Shown here in pieces: positions 18,142 through 26,464 of a stretch of DNA of 64,000 nt. Under the pieces are notes generated by a model. That model made no database searches. It worked only from the letters and a program-made list of their open reading frames with translations, and was not told the DNA's origin. Origin of the DNA: Virgibacillus natechei (GTDB lineage: Bacteria; Bacillota; Bacilli; Bacillales; Amphibacillaceae); the NCBI RefSeq assembly GCF_026013645.1, contig NZ_CP110224.1:1674001-1738000 (forward strand). The letters run 5' to 3'. Numbering within the stretch: position 1 is the stretch's first letter; each line of letters begins with the position of its first letter. A program made the translations under genes and the position numbers.

Positions 18142-18798
18142 ATGGTGTCTGTGGCGATTGTTGGAAACGGACCAGTAGACCTTCATCCGGACTTTGATTC
18201 GTTTAAAGAAGAAATTGATATCTGGATAGGAGCAGATCGTGGAGCATTAACATTGGTTCTAAATGAGCTTCCAATGGATTATGCAGTAGGTGATTTTGAT
18301 TCCACTAACCATACAGAGAAAACATCCATTCAGGAAAATGCTACATTTTTTGAGGAATATCCTCCTGAAAAAGATGAAACTGATTTAGAAATAGCGCTTT
18401 TAAAGGCTTTGGAACTAAATCCAAATACTATATATATCGTTGGTGTTACCGGTGGGAGACTGGATCATGAATTGGTAAATATTCAGCTTCTCTATAAAAT
18501 TATAGCAGAAGGAATCCGTGGGATAATTATAGATAAGTCCAATCATTTAGAATTAACATTACCAGGACTGCATACTGTTAAACATAGTAATAATTATCCC
18601 ACTATCTCATTTATTCCTTTTACACAACATGTAAAAGGGCTAAATTTAGAAGGATTCAAATACCCATTACAGCAACAGGACATCTCATGGGGGTCAACAC
18701 TTTGTATTTCAAACAAGCTTCTTTTAAATAATGGTACTTTTTCTTATGATGAAGGCATACTATTATTAATAAAGAGTCGTGACACGATTCCAATGTAA
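18142..18798 (+). CDS. thiN: Thiamine pyrophosphokinase
   Basis: Transfers pyrophosphate from ATP to thiamine to form thiamine diphosphate. The 218-residue protein has IGADRGALTLV, AVGDFDST, EKDETDLEIALLKAL and GVTGGRLDHELVNIQLL, the conserved catalytic and Mg-binding segments. It lies 6 bp after rpe as in B. subtilis (yloS). Confidence 0.94.
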   Translation: MVSVAIVGNGPVDLHPDFDSFKEEIDIWIGADRGALTLVLNELPMDYAVGDFDSTNHTEKTSIQENATFFEEYPPEKDETDLEIALLKALELNPNTIYIVGVTGGRLDHELVNIQLLYKIIAEGIRGIIIDKSNHLELTLPGLHTVKHSNNYPTISFIPFTQHVKGLNLEGFKYPLQQQDISWGSTLCISNKLLLNNGTFSYDEGILLLIKSRDTIPM

Positions 18799-18829
18799 GC
18801 TTGGCTTGTAATTATAGGAGGGGGCACTC

Positions 18830-18913
18830 ATGAAATTTTATACGATTAAACTCCCAAGATTTATTGGTGGATTTGTAAGGGTATGTATTGGTGCTTTTAA
18901 GAAAGATAAATAG
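18830..18913 (+). CDS. spoVM: Stage V sporulation protein M (SpoVM)
   Basis: A 27-residue peptide beginning MKFYTIKLPRFIGGFVR and ending in GAFKKDK, nearly superimposable on the 26-residue B. subtilis SpoVM. SpoVM is an amphipathic helix that recognises positive curvature of the forespore membrane and anchors the coat protein SpoIVA. The key Pro9, the Ile-Gly-Gly segment and Arg17 are present. Strong ribosome binding site GGAGGGGG lies 6 nt before ATG. Position between thiN and rpmB matches B. subtilis. This identifies the organism as an endospore former. Confidence 0.95.
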   Translation: MKFYTIKLPRFIGGFVRVCIGAFKKDK

Positions 18914-18922
18914 GAAAAATTA

Positions 18923-18957
18923 GCTTTTGCCAAAATATTGGCAAGAGCTTGTTTTTT
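18923..18957 (+). terminator. Terminator after spoVM
   Basis: Ten-bp stem GCTTTTGCCA / TGGCAAGAGC (one G-T pair), 6-nt loop, then TTGTTTTTT. Confidence 0.85.
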
Positions 18958-18984
18958 GAATTCTTTTATATAATAGCTGTTTTT

Positions 18985-19415
18985 ATAGGTTGTTGATTTT
19001 GACATAAAATTTATAAAAGACGACGTAACATACCGCTACGGAAATAGACTACGCTTTCTGCTGGTTCCCCGTGAGCCTCTTCGAACTACGTTCTGCGGGG
19101 TTCTCACTCTGGCCACTGTTCCTGCGCCGAACAGGACGTTCAAGTGTCGGCGTTGGTCACAATGGTTTTCGGTGGGACGAGTAAGCGCAGTCCCAGCCCC
19201 AGCACGAGTCTAGACCTGAGCAGGACTTTCCTAAGGAAGGTCGACTAAAACCGTTCATTGCGAACAACGTCGACATACCCTTTGCCAGGGCAAAGCCGTG
19301 TCCTAAGGTGCGCGACTGTACGCAGCGGAAATCAACCTGGTAGTTACGTCGTCTGTTATATCAACCCCGAAGATTTAAAAGCAATAATACTTACGAAACT
19401 TACGTAAAGATCCTG
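18985..19415. repeat. Long intergenic repeat with inverted ends (MITE-like)
   Basis: The gap between spoVM and rpmB holds no gene. Its left part reads ATAAAAGACGACGTAAC and its right part GTTACGTCGTCTGTTAT, forming inverted ends about 310 bp apart. The interior is GC-richer than the flanks and has several hairpin-forming segments (for example CCCCGTGAG...CTCAC-type pairs, and CCTTTGCCAGGGCAAAG). The right end matches 7558-7606 in opposite orientation. The module GACGAGTAAGCGCAGTCCCA recurs at about 50598. No open frame of note; a nonautonomous mobile repeat is inferred. Confidence 0.65.
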
Positions 19416-19426
19416 TATGATAAACT

Positions 19427-19466
19427 AAAAAACACCCAGTATATAAGTATACATTGGGTGTTTTTT
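19427..19466. terminator. Bidirectional terminator downstream of rpmB
   Basis: AAAAAACACCCAGT and ATTGGGTGTTTTTT form a stem flanked by A and T runs, so it can end the minus-strand rpmB transcript and any plus-strand read-through. Confidence 0.8.
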
Positions 19467-19506
19467 GGTTATTAACTAATGTTAAGCTGCATTTTATTTC
19501 GGTGTA

Positions 19507-19695
19507 TTATACACGCTCTACTTTACCCGATTTAAGGGCACGAGCTGAAACATAAACACGTTTAGGCTTTCCATCTACCATAATACGTACTTTTTGCACA
19601 TTAGCCTTCCAATTACGCTTGTTGGAATTCATAGCGTGAGAACGGTGGTTTCCAGTGTTGGTTTTGCGTCCAGTAATAACACATTTTCTAGCCAT
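19507..19695 (-). CDS. rpmB: 50S ribosomal protein L28
   Basis: A 62-residue basic protein: [35 protein letters not shown] and [17 protein letters not shown] are the L28 signature. It has the two-cysteine-poor, C-minus type N-terminus. Start ATG 19695 is set by GGAGGGATTACC directly upstream; the upstream GTG-type extension of the frame is spurious. Opposite in strand to its neighbours, as in B. subtilis. Confidence 0.97.
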   Translation of the reverse strand: MARKCVITGRKTNTGNHRSHAMNSNKRNWKANVQKVRIMVDGKPKRVYVSARALKSGKVERV

Positions 19696-19739
19696 GGTAA
19701 TCCCTCCTACTCTAAACAAATGTCATTTATTACTTACTC

Positions 19740-19768
19740 AATTTATCATAAGTGATGATAGAATGCAA
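19740..19768 (-). promoter_or_regulatory. rpmB promoter
   Basis: Minus strand TTGCAT (19768-19763), 17 bp, TAAATT (19745-19740), about 45 bp upstream of rpmB. Confidence 0.5.
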
Positions 19769-19932
19769 TAAATACTTACAGAACAGCTATAAAGAAAAAC
19801 AGCTTGACAGAATAAACCAAATCGTCCATTGTAATAAAGGGTAAAAATTACAGGTGTTAGTATCTGCTTTTAAATTTGATCTGTATGTAGTAGAATAAGC
19901 TTATATTGAGCGGTTGGTTAAGGAGGATTAAT

Positions 19933-20295
19933 ATGTCTATAGAACTTAATACAAATGATGGTCACGTAACAATCACAAATGAAGTTATTGCTACAATCGC
20001 AGGTGGCGCAGCAGTAGAATGTTATGGTATTGTTGGTATGGCTTCAAGAAGTCAAATTAGAGACGGAATAGCAGAAATTCTTAAAAAGGAAAACTTTCTA
20101 AGAGGTGTTGTGGTACGTCAGGAAGAGAATCATTTGCATATTGATATGTACATCATTGTAAGCTATGGAACGAAAATTTCTGAAGTAGCGCACAATGTAC
20201 AATCTCAAGTTAAATATACATTACATCAATCATTGGGATTGTCAATAGACTCAGTAAATATATATATTCAAGGGGTTCGTGTAACAATGGACTAA
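19933..20295 (+). CDS. yloU: Asp23/Gls24-family envelope stress protein
   Basis: A 120-residue Asp23-family protein (IELNTNDGHVTITNEVI, GVVVRQEENHLHIDMYIIV, VSYGTKISEVAHNVQ, SVNIYIQGVRV). Family members associate with the membrane and cell envelope stress. In Firmicutes this gene is almost always just upstream of fakA, as here. ATG 19933 has AAGGAGGA 5-6 nt upstream. Confidence 0.92.
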   Translation: MSIELNTNDGHVTITNEVIATIAGGAAVECYGIVGMASRSQIRDGIAEILKKENFLRGVVVRQEENHLHIDMYIIVSYGTKISEVAHNVQSQVKYTLHQSLGLSIDSVNIYIQGVRVTMD

Positions 20296-20329
20296 GCCCT
20301 GCATATTCGTTTGTAGAGGAGGAAGAGTA

Positions 20330-21991
20330 GTGACGGTAGAAAAATTAGATGGTGTTACTTTTGCACAAATGGTACTCTCTGGAGCACACCATTTAACAAA
20401 CAATGCCAAAAGAATTGATGCATTGAATGTATTTCCAGTACCTGACGGTGATACGGGAACAAATATGAATTTATCGATGACTTCAGGTGCGAACGAAGTT
20501 AAGAAACTTAACAGTAATAATATATCCGAAGTGGCTGATGCGTTTGCTAAGGGATTGTTAATGGGAGCTAGAGGTAACTCTGGTGTTATTTTGTCGCAAA
20601 TTTTTCGAGGTTTCTCCAGAGGTATGGAGAAAAAGAGTACCCTAACAGCAAAAGGTTTAGCAAACGCAATTGACAGCGGAGTAGCATCCGCATATAAAGC
20701 TGTAATGAAGCCAGTAGAAGGTACGATATTAACAGTAGCAAAAGATGCAGCAAAAGAGGCTGTTGAAGTGGCACAAAAAGAAAACGATGTAATCGCTTTA
20801 ATGGAAGATGTGGTTAAAGAAGCGAAAGCATCTTTAAAACGAACACCTGATTTATTACCTGTTTTAAAAGAAGTAGGTGTAGTCGATTCTGGTGGGCAAG
20901 GCCTGGTCACTATTTATGAAGGTTTTCTAGCAGCGTTAAAGGGAGAAGCATTACCTGAAAGTAATGCGGATATCGATATGGAAGAGATGGTAAATGCAGA
21001 ACATCATAAAAGTGCGCATGATTTCATGGATACAGCTGATATTGAATTTGGGTATTGTACAGAATTCATGATTAAATTTGAAGCAGACAAACTTTCTAAA
21101 AACCCATTTAATGAGGAAGAATTTCGAAATGAATTGAGTGAGCACGGTGATTCATTGTTAGTCGTTTCTGATGATGATATTATTAAAGTTCATGTACATG
21201 CAGAGTATCCGGGGACATGTATGACACTTGGTCAGCGGTATGGAAGTTTAACGAATATGAAAATTGAAAATATGCGTGAACAGCATACAGCTCTAGTCGA
21301 TGAAGCTAATAACAGGAATGAACCTAAAGAAAAAACAGAGTATGCGATTGTAACAGTTGCAATGGGATCTGGATTAACAGAGTTATTTGAAAGCCTTGGG
21401 GCTTCGGTGGTCATTGAGGGTGGACAAACCATGAACCCTAGCACAAAGGACATTACAGATGCAATTAAACAAGCAAATGCGCAAAACGTTTTAATTTTAC
21501 CTAATAATAAAAATATTATTATGGCAGCGGACCAAGCTGCAGATCTTGCAGAAGAGAATGTGGAAGTTGTACCAACAAGTACCATTCCACAAGGGATAAG
21601 TGCACTGCTTGCATTTCATCCTCAAGCCGACATCGCGGCGAATAAAAAAACAATGGATGAAGCCGGAAAGCTGGTCAAAACCGGACAAGTTACATATGCA
21701 GTGCGAGATACACAGATTGATGGCCTAACTATTGAAAATGGAAACTTTATGGGGATAGCGGATGGTAAAATTAAAGCCTCCCATCAAGATAAATTAGAAG
21801 TAACAAAACTATTACTACAAGAAATGGTATCAGACGATGATGAAATTCTTACTGTTTTGCAAGGTGAGGATTCAGAAGATGAAGAAGTGAAAGCTCTGGT
21901 AACTTATATTGAAGATGTGTATGAAAATATAGAGATAGAAGTTCACAAAGGAAATCAGCCAGTATATTCCTATATTTTTTCTGTGGAGTAA
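20330..21991 (+). CDS. fakA: Fatty acid kinase catalytic subunit FakA (DAK2 domain)
   Basis: FakA phosphorylates fatty acids bound to FakB, allowing exogenous fatty acid incorporation into phospholipid. The 553-residue protein has an N-terminal DAK2/dihydroxyacetone-kinase-like domain with FPVPDGDTGTNMNLSM (metal/ATP-binding aspartates), GARGNSGVILSQIFRG and DSGGQGLVTIYEG. A central region and a C-terminal DegV-like domain follow. GTG start with GAGGAGGAAGAG upstream. It is the last gene before the repeat and permease that replace B. subtilis sdaAB-sdaAA. Confidence 0.94.
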   Translation: MTVEKLDGVTFAQMVLSGAHHLTNNAKRIDALNVFPVPDGDTGTNMNLSMTSGANEVKKLNSNNISEVADAFAKGLLMGARGNSGVILSQIFRGFSRGMEKKSTLTAKGLANAIDSGVASAYKAVMKPVEGTILTVAKDAAKEAVEVAQKENDVIALMEDVVKEAKASLKRTPDLLPVLKEVGVVDSGGQGLVTIYEGFLAALKGEALPESNADIDMEEMVNAEHHKSAHDFMDTADIEFGYCTEFMIKFEADKLSKNPFNEEEFRNELSEHGDSLLVVSDDDIIKVHVHAEYPGTCMTLGQRYGSLTNMKIENMREQHTALVDEANNRNEPKEKTEYAIVTVAMGSGLTELFESLGASVVIEGGQTMNPSTKDITDAIKQANAQNVLILPNNKNIIMAADQAADLAEENVEVVPTSTIPQGISALLAFHPQADIAANKKTMDEAGKLVKTGQVTYAVRDTQIDGLTIENGNFMGIADGKIKASHQDKLEVTKLLLQEMVSDDDEILTVLQGEDSEDEEVKALVTYIEDVYENIEIEVHKGNQPVYSYIFSVE

Positions 21992-21992
21992 A

Positions 21993-22265
21993 CACACGAA
22001 CAAAAGCGCAAGCGCCCGTTTAGCAACGTACAAACTGGAGCACTCCGCAATGAGATAAAGGAAACACGACGAACGAAGTAAGTCGATGTTGACTTTCACC
22101 ACAAGGGTATAAGTGCGACTTTACTTCTGCCTGCGCCTGCCGGCTTGGCAATCAGTAAGTCTTCTTTATCGTAGTGGAGGATTGTGAAGTTTGATAGTTG
22201 CTGGGCGCTGGAGCTGGACGTGGATATTTTTTGTAACTAAGTTATCCACAGCATTAAATTCTATA
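21993..22265. repeat. Intergenic repeat copy (plus orientation)
   Basis: Begins near GAACAAAAGCGCAAGCGCCC and GTTTAGCAACGTA and ends TTATCCACAGCATTAAATTC. Nearly the same ends and a long internal block (GTATAAGTGCGACTTTACTT, CTGCGCCTGCCGGCTTGGCA, ATCAGTAAGTCTTCTTTATC) occur in reverse complement at 50037-50575. It is GC-richer than its surroundings. No gene in the 335-bp gap between fakA and the permease gene. Confidence 0.75.
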
Positions 22266-22281
22266 GTTCCCTATGCACTAA

Positions 22282-22314
22282 AAAAGCCGCCTTTTAAAAT
22301 AAAAGGCGGCTTTT
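22282..22314. terminator. Bidirectional terminator between fakA and the permease gene
   Basis: Fourteen-bp perfect stem AAAAGCCGCCTTTT / AAAAGGCGGCTTTT with 5-nt loop. A and T runs on both sides suit the convergent genes. Confidence 0.88.
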
Positions 22315-22326
22315 GTTCGTAATACT

Positions 22327-23613
22327 TTATACTCCTGTAAATTTCATAATAAAATCAAATAGAAACAGAACTGAAATTATAATTAGGGTTACAGGTAATT
22401 CTTTTTGTTTACCTTGAGCTAATTTTACGAGCGGATATGCGATAAAACCAAATGCCATTCCTTCAGCAATACTATACGTAAATGGAATCATAACGACAAT
22501 TAATAAAGCAGGGATTGAATCTGCTAAATTTTCTAAAGGAAGTTGACGTATATTTTGAGCCATAAGCATACCAACAATGATTAAAATAGGGCTGATAGCA
22601 GTATCTGGAATCATTGTAATCCATGGAATGATAAGAATCGTTCCAAGGAATAGTACGGCCGCTATTATGGCTGCTTTACCAGTTCTCCCCTTCGATGCAA
22701 TTACTGCAGTGTTTTCGGCAGCTGAAACGGTAGGCGATGTACCGAAGAAAGCGCAAGTAAGTGTCGAAAATGCTGTCACTTGGTACGCTTTACTATAGCT
22801 TTCATTTCGTTTTAGCATATCAAGTTGTCCATTAATTAATCCCATATTTTCAAAGATAAGAATCATGGCTAGTGGAAATACTGCTAGCCAAAACGATAAA
22901 TCATCAACTGCTGAAAAAGAAGGGATAAAGATCAACTGATCCACATTTAAATCTACAGAGCTTCCTGCCGATGTATCGATAATCCCGAAGAAATAGGCAA
23001 TGAGAGTTCCGCCGACCATCGTGATCAAAAAATTAGCGGGGATATTTTTAACAAATAAGAATATCGCCAAGAATAATGTTGAAATCCCAACAATCACAGT
23101 AGGGGAAGTAAGGTCACCAATTGCAATTACGGAAGTATCGCCACTAACAACGAGTCCGCTCTTTTCCAAGCCAATCAAAATGAGAAAAAAACCTAACCCT
23201 ACCGTTATTCCGTGTTTGAGGGAATCAGGTACTGCTTCTTTTAAAATTAGCCCCAATTTCGTAAAAGCTGTTAGTAAAAAGATTAGTGCAGCTATTAATA
23301 CAACCGCTAAACCTTCCTGAAAAGTAAGAGCTGTTCCTCCCACGATCGAATATGCGAATAAGGCATTTATGCCCATTCCGGGAATAAGTATTAAGGGTAA
23401 TTTAGCAAATAATCCCATTAATAATGTACCCAAAAAGCTCGCCAAGATGGTGGCAATCATACCACTTTCTAAAGATATTCCAGCCTCACTAAGTATAGAT
23501 CCATTGATGATTACAATATATACTGTAGTAAGGTAGCCGGTTATTCCTGCGACCATTTCGGTGCGGAACTTTCCATCCTGTTGTAAATCTGACTTATGCT
23601 TGCTATAAGGCAT
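22327..23613 (-). CDS. Purine permease, AzgA/PbuG-like (NCS2 superfamily)
   Basis: A 428-residue integral membrane protein with about 12-14 hydrophobic helices. AzgA-branch motifs of guanine/hypoxanthine/adenine:H+ symporters are visible: TEMVAGITGYLTTVYIVIIN, PGMGINALFAYSIV, KHGITVGLGFFLILIGLEKS, FGTSPTVSAAENTAVIASKG and PFTYSIAEGMAFGF. It fits PbuG/PbuO in length (about 430-440). The exact substrate among purine bases cannot be read from sequence. Leader inspection shows no purine riboswitch core. Oriented against its neighbours and placed where B. subtilis has serine dehydratase genes, so it is a lineage-specific insertion or rearrangement. ATG 23613 is preceded by GAGGTGTTTAT. Confidence 0.9.
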   Translation of the reverse strand: MPYSKHKSDLQQDGKFRTEMVAGITGYLTTVYIVIINGSILSEAGISLESGMIATILASFLGTLLMGLFAKLPLILIPGMGINALFAYSIVGGTALTFQEGLAVVLIAALIFLLTAFTKLGLILKEAVPDSLKHGITVGLGFFLILIGLEKSGLVVSGDTSVIAIGDLTSPTVIVGISTLFLAIFLFVKNIPANFLITMVGGTLIAYFFGIIDTSAGSSVDLNVDQLIFIPSFSAVDDLSFWLAVFPLAMILIFENMGLINGQLDMLKRNESYSKAYQVTAFSTLTCAFFGTSPTVSAAENTAVIASKGRTGKAAIIAAVLFLGTILIIPWITMIPDTAISPILIIVGMLMAQNIRQLPLENLADSIPALLIVVMIPFTYSIAEGMAFGFIAYPLVKLAQGKQKELPVTLIIISVLFLFDFIMKFTGV

Positions 23614-23680
23614 ATAAACACCTCATAATTATGCTGTCCCTCTCCCGCCCGATTATAAGTGCTATAACCCACAAATGATT

Positions 23681-23709
23681 ATTATAGACGTTTTTGTTAT
23701 AATTTACAA
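23681..23709 (-). promoter_or_regulatory. Promoter of the purine permease gene
   Basis: Minus strand TTGTAA (23709-23704), 17 bp, TATAAT (23686-23681). It leaves a 60-nt leader with no recognisable riboswitch. Confidence 0.6.
23695..23703 (+). promoter_or_regulatory. Extended -10 promoter candidate for recG
   Basis: TGTTATAAT, a TG-n-TATAAT extended -10, 41 bp upstream of recG. It overlaps the spacer and -35 of the divergent permease promoter, so the two would compete for polymerase. Confidence 0.5.
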
Positions 23710-23743
23710 TTAAGACTAAATATACGAAATATGGAAGTAGAGA

Positions 23744-25789
23744 GTGATAAAAATCATGCTGAGTGATTCCATTACACAAGTCAAAGGTGTAGGTGAAAAG
23801 TTTGCTGAGGATTTAGCAACATTAAATGTACACACGATTGAGGACTTATTAGCTTATTTCCCCTATCGGTACGATGTATTTGAAATAAAACCTCTCGGTG
23901 AATTAATACATGAAGATAAAGTTACCATTGAGGGGAAAGTGGTTTATGATCCTTCCTTAACATTTTACGGCAAAAATAAGTCGAGACTTTCATTTACCGT
24001 AGAAGTGGAGAACGTGGCGATAAAGGCTGTTATGTTCAACCGGGCCTTTGCCAAAAAACAGATCAAATCTGGTGATACAATTACACTAACAGGGAAATGG
24101 GATGCTCATCGTCTGCAAATAACAGTTAGTATTTATAAGTTGGGCTCTGCTGACAATCAGGCTACAATACAACCAATGTATTCTGTTAAAGGGGACATAT
24201 CAACGGCTAAGTTGAAAAAAATGATACAAAATGCCATAAAAAATTATGCGCATGAAATTATAGAGCTTTTACCTACAAGTTATTTGGAAGCATATAAGCT
24301 TCCAGGTCGACAAGAAGCGATAAAGACAATGCACTTTCCGGCAAATAGGGTTTCTCTTAAACACGCTCGTCGTCGTTTTACATATGAAGAATTTTTATTG
24401 TTTCAACTTAAAATGCAACTTTTACGTAAAATGAAACGTGAAGCCACACAGGGAAATACACAACATTACAATCCAGATAAAATAAAGGATTTCATGAACT
24501 TACTTCCATTCGACTTAACAAATGCTCAACAAAAATCATTGAACCAGATACTGTCTGACATGAATTCACCGTATAGAATGAACAGGCTTCTGCAGGGTGA
24601 TGTAGGTTCAGGGAAAACGGCTGTGGCAGCTATCTGTTTATATGCAACGATTACTGCTGGAAAGCAAGGAGCGTTAATGGTTCCTACCGAAATTTTGGCA
24701 GAACAGCATTATCAATCATTAACTGACTTATTTGGCGAAAAGGCAAATATTGTATTATTAACAGGCTCTGTAAAGGGGAAGAAAAGAAAAGAATTGGATG
24801 CTTCCATTGAAAATCATGATGTAAATATAGTGGTTGGAACGCACGCATTAATCCAGGATGATGTTTTATTTGATGATCTGGGGTTTGTTATCGTAGATGA
24901 ACAGCATCGATTTGGTGTTAAGCAAAGGCGTAGATTACGGGATAAGGGGCTTAATCCGGATGTTTTGTTTATGACTGCAACCCCAATTCCGCGCACACTC
25001 GCTATAACGGCATTTGGAGATATGGATGTTTCGGTTATTGATGAGATGCCTAAAGGGCGGAAAGAAATTGAGACTTACTGGACAAAAGAGAATACATTTG
25101 AAAGAGTGCTTCGTTTTATTAAAAAACAAATATCATTTGGTGAACAGGCATATGTGATCTGCCCTCTTATCGAGGAGTCAGATAAACTGGATATCCAAGA
25201 TGCGGTTGATCTTTATAATCAATTACAGGAGTTTTACGCCGACGAAATAGAAATAGGGCTGATGCATGGAAGGCTTCCTACAGAAGAAAAAGAGAACGTT
25301 ATGAAACAATTTGCGGCCAATGACATTCAGGTGCTGGTTTCAACAACAGTGGTAGAGGTTGGTGTAGATGTTCCCAATGCGACGATTATGGTCATTTACG
25401 ATGCCGAGCGATTCGGTTTATCACAACTTCACCAGTTAAGAGGAAGAGTTGGCAGAGGGGATAAACAAAGCTATTGTATTCTAATTGCTGATCCCAAGGG
25501 GGAGGTAGGCAAGGAAAGGATGCGCATAATGACTGAAACGGCTAATGGGTTCGAACTTTCAGAGCAGGATTTAAAATTGAGAGGACCAGGAGATTTCTTT
25601 GGAAAAAAACAAAGCGGGATTCCTGAATTTAAAGTTGCCGATATGATTCATGATTACCGGGCATTAGAGACGGCACGCAACGATGCACAAGAAATTATTG
25701 AAAAAAATATGCTTGAGGAAAAAGAGGAGTTTTATCAGTTGCAACAGTACTTCGAAAACAATTCCTTTTTTACAGACAAATTAGATTAA
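23744..25789 (+). CDS. recG: ATP-dependent DNA helicase RecG
   Basis: RecG remodels stalled replication forks and branch-migrates Holliday junctions. The 681-residue protein has the N-terminal wedge/OB domain (ITQVKGVGEKFAEDL, LLAYFPYRYDVFE, LTFYGKNKSRLSF) and helicase motifs GDVGSGKTAVAA, DEQHRFGVKQR, TATPIPRTLA, STTVVEVGVDVPNAT and QLRGRVGRG, followed by GPGDFFGKKQSGIPEFKVAD. GTG 23744 or ATG 23756 could be the start; GGAAG 7 nt before GTG favours the former. It precedes fapR as in B. subtilis. Confidence 0.95.
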   Translation: MIKIMLSDSITQVKGVGEKFAEDLATLNVHTIEDLLAYFPYRYDVFEIKPLGELIHEDKVTIEGKVVYDPSLTFYGKNKSRLSFTVEVENVAIKAVMFNRAFAKKQIKSGDTITLTGKWDAHRLQITVSIYKLGSADNQATIQPMYSVKGDISTAKLKKMIQNAIKNYAHEIIELLPTSYLEAYKLPGRQEAIKTMHFPANRVSLKHARRRFTYEEFLLFQLKMQLLRKMKREATQGNTQHYNPDKIKDFMNLLPFDLTNAQQKSLNQILSDMNSPYRMNRLLQGDVGSGKTAVAAICLYATITAGKQGALMVPTEILAEQHYQSLTDLFGEKANIVLLTGSVKGKKRKELDASIENHDVNIVVGTHALIQDDVLFDDLGFVIVDEQHRFGVKQRRRLRDKGLNPDVLFMTATPIPRTLAITAFGDMDVSVIDEMPKGRKEIETYWTKENTFERVLRFIKKQISFGEQAYVICPLIEESDKLDIQDAVDLYNQLQEFYADEIEIGLMHGRLPTEEKENVMKQFAANDIQVLVSTTVVEVGVDVPNATIMVIYDAERFGLSQLHQLRGRVGRGDKQSYCILIADPKGEVGKERMRIMTETANGFELSEQDLKLRGPGDFFGKKQSGIPEFKVADMIHDYRALETARNDAQEIIEKNMLEEKEEFYQLQQYFENNSFFTDKLD

Positions 25790-25798
25790 AACACCTGC

Positions 25799-25827
25799 TT
25801 GCATAATTAATTGCAGTATTATATATT
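25799..25827 (+). promoter_or_regulatory. Promoter of fapR-plsX-fabD-fabG
   Basis: TTGCAT, 17 bp, TATATT, with the predicted start of transcription inside the FapR operator that follows. Confidence 0.65.
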
Positions 25828-25831
25828 ACTA

Positions 25832-25849
25832 TTAGTACCAAGTCATAAA
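25832..25849. promoter_or_regulatory. FapR operator
   Basis: TTAGTACCAAGTCATAA resembles the FapR inverted-repeat operator (TTAGTACC...TAA type) known from Bacillus. Its position just after the -10 fits repression released by malonyl-CoA. The assignment rests on resemblance plus its place upstream of fapR itself. Confidence 0.7.
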
Positions 25850-25884
25850 GTAAAAAATGTAAATTATGTTGGATGGTGCGATAC

Positions 25885-26448
25885 ATGAAAAGGTCGAAAG
25901 CTGAACGACAACGTTTATTGAACGATACAATGGAAGAGACACCTTTTATAAACGATGAACAACTTGCCACAATGTTTTCGGTTAGTATTCAAACGATACG
26001 TCTTGATCGCATGGAACTCTCGATTCCAGAACTTCGCGAACGTATAAAGTCTGTTGCGAATAACCATTGGGATGAGACGGTCAGAGCTTTACCAATGGAA
26101 GAGGTGATCGGGGAAGTTATCGACTTGGAATTGGATAAGCGAGCGATTTCCATTTTAAATATTAGATCCGAACATGTGTTTTCCCGAAATAAAATAGCTC
26201 GTGGACATCATTTATTTGCTCAAGCCAATTCACTTGCTGTTGCAGTTATAAATGATGAACTGGCACTCACTGCTAAATCAGAACTTAAATTTACCAGACA
26301 AGTAAAAGAAGGCGAAAGGGTTGTTGCAAAGGCAACCGTTGAAGGAAAAACGGATAAGGGGCTCAGAATTGTGCAAGTGAATAGTTTTGTAGGACAAGAG
26401 ATCGTACTTACTGGAAACTTTCACATGTATCAATCAAATGAAGAGTGA
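25885..26448 (+). CDS. fapR: Transcription factor FapR, repressor of fatty acid and phospholipid synthesis
   Basis: Malonyl-CoA-responsive repressor. The 187-residue protein combines an N-terminal DeoR-like helix-turn-helix ([22 protein letters not shown], residues about 22-43, followed by [13 protein letters not shown]) with a C-terminal hot-dog effector domain ([35 protein letters not shown]). ATG 25885 matches the MRRNKRERQ-like start of B. subtilis FapR; ATG 25873 would add four residues. An operator for itself lies at 25832-25849. It is followed after 16 bp by plsX in the classic operon. Confidence 0.96.
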   Translation: MKRSKAERQRLLNDTMEETPFINDEQLATMFSVSIQTIRLDRMELSIPELRERIKSVANNHWDETVRALPMEEVIGEVIDLELDKRAISILNIRSEHVFSRNKIARGHHLFAQANSLAVAVINDELALTAKSELKFTRQVKEGERVVAKATVEGKTDKGLRIVQVNSFVGQEIVLTGNFHMYQSNEE

Positions 26449-26464
26449 AAAGGGGGCTTGCTAC

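Noticed and set aside
19804..19835. TTGACA upstream of yloU as a promoter
   Set aside because: No acceptable -10 lies 16-18 bp downstream; the nearest TGTAAT is 20 bp away.
23614..23680. Purine riboswitch upstream of the permease
   Set aside because: The leader is only about 60 nt and lacks the conserved TATA...TCTACC core of the purine aptamer.
25873..25884. Upstream ATG for fapR
   Set aside because: It adds four residues not matching FapR starts and has a poorer ribosome binding site than ATG 25885.
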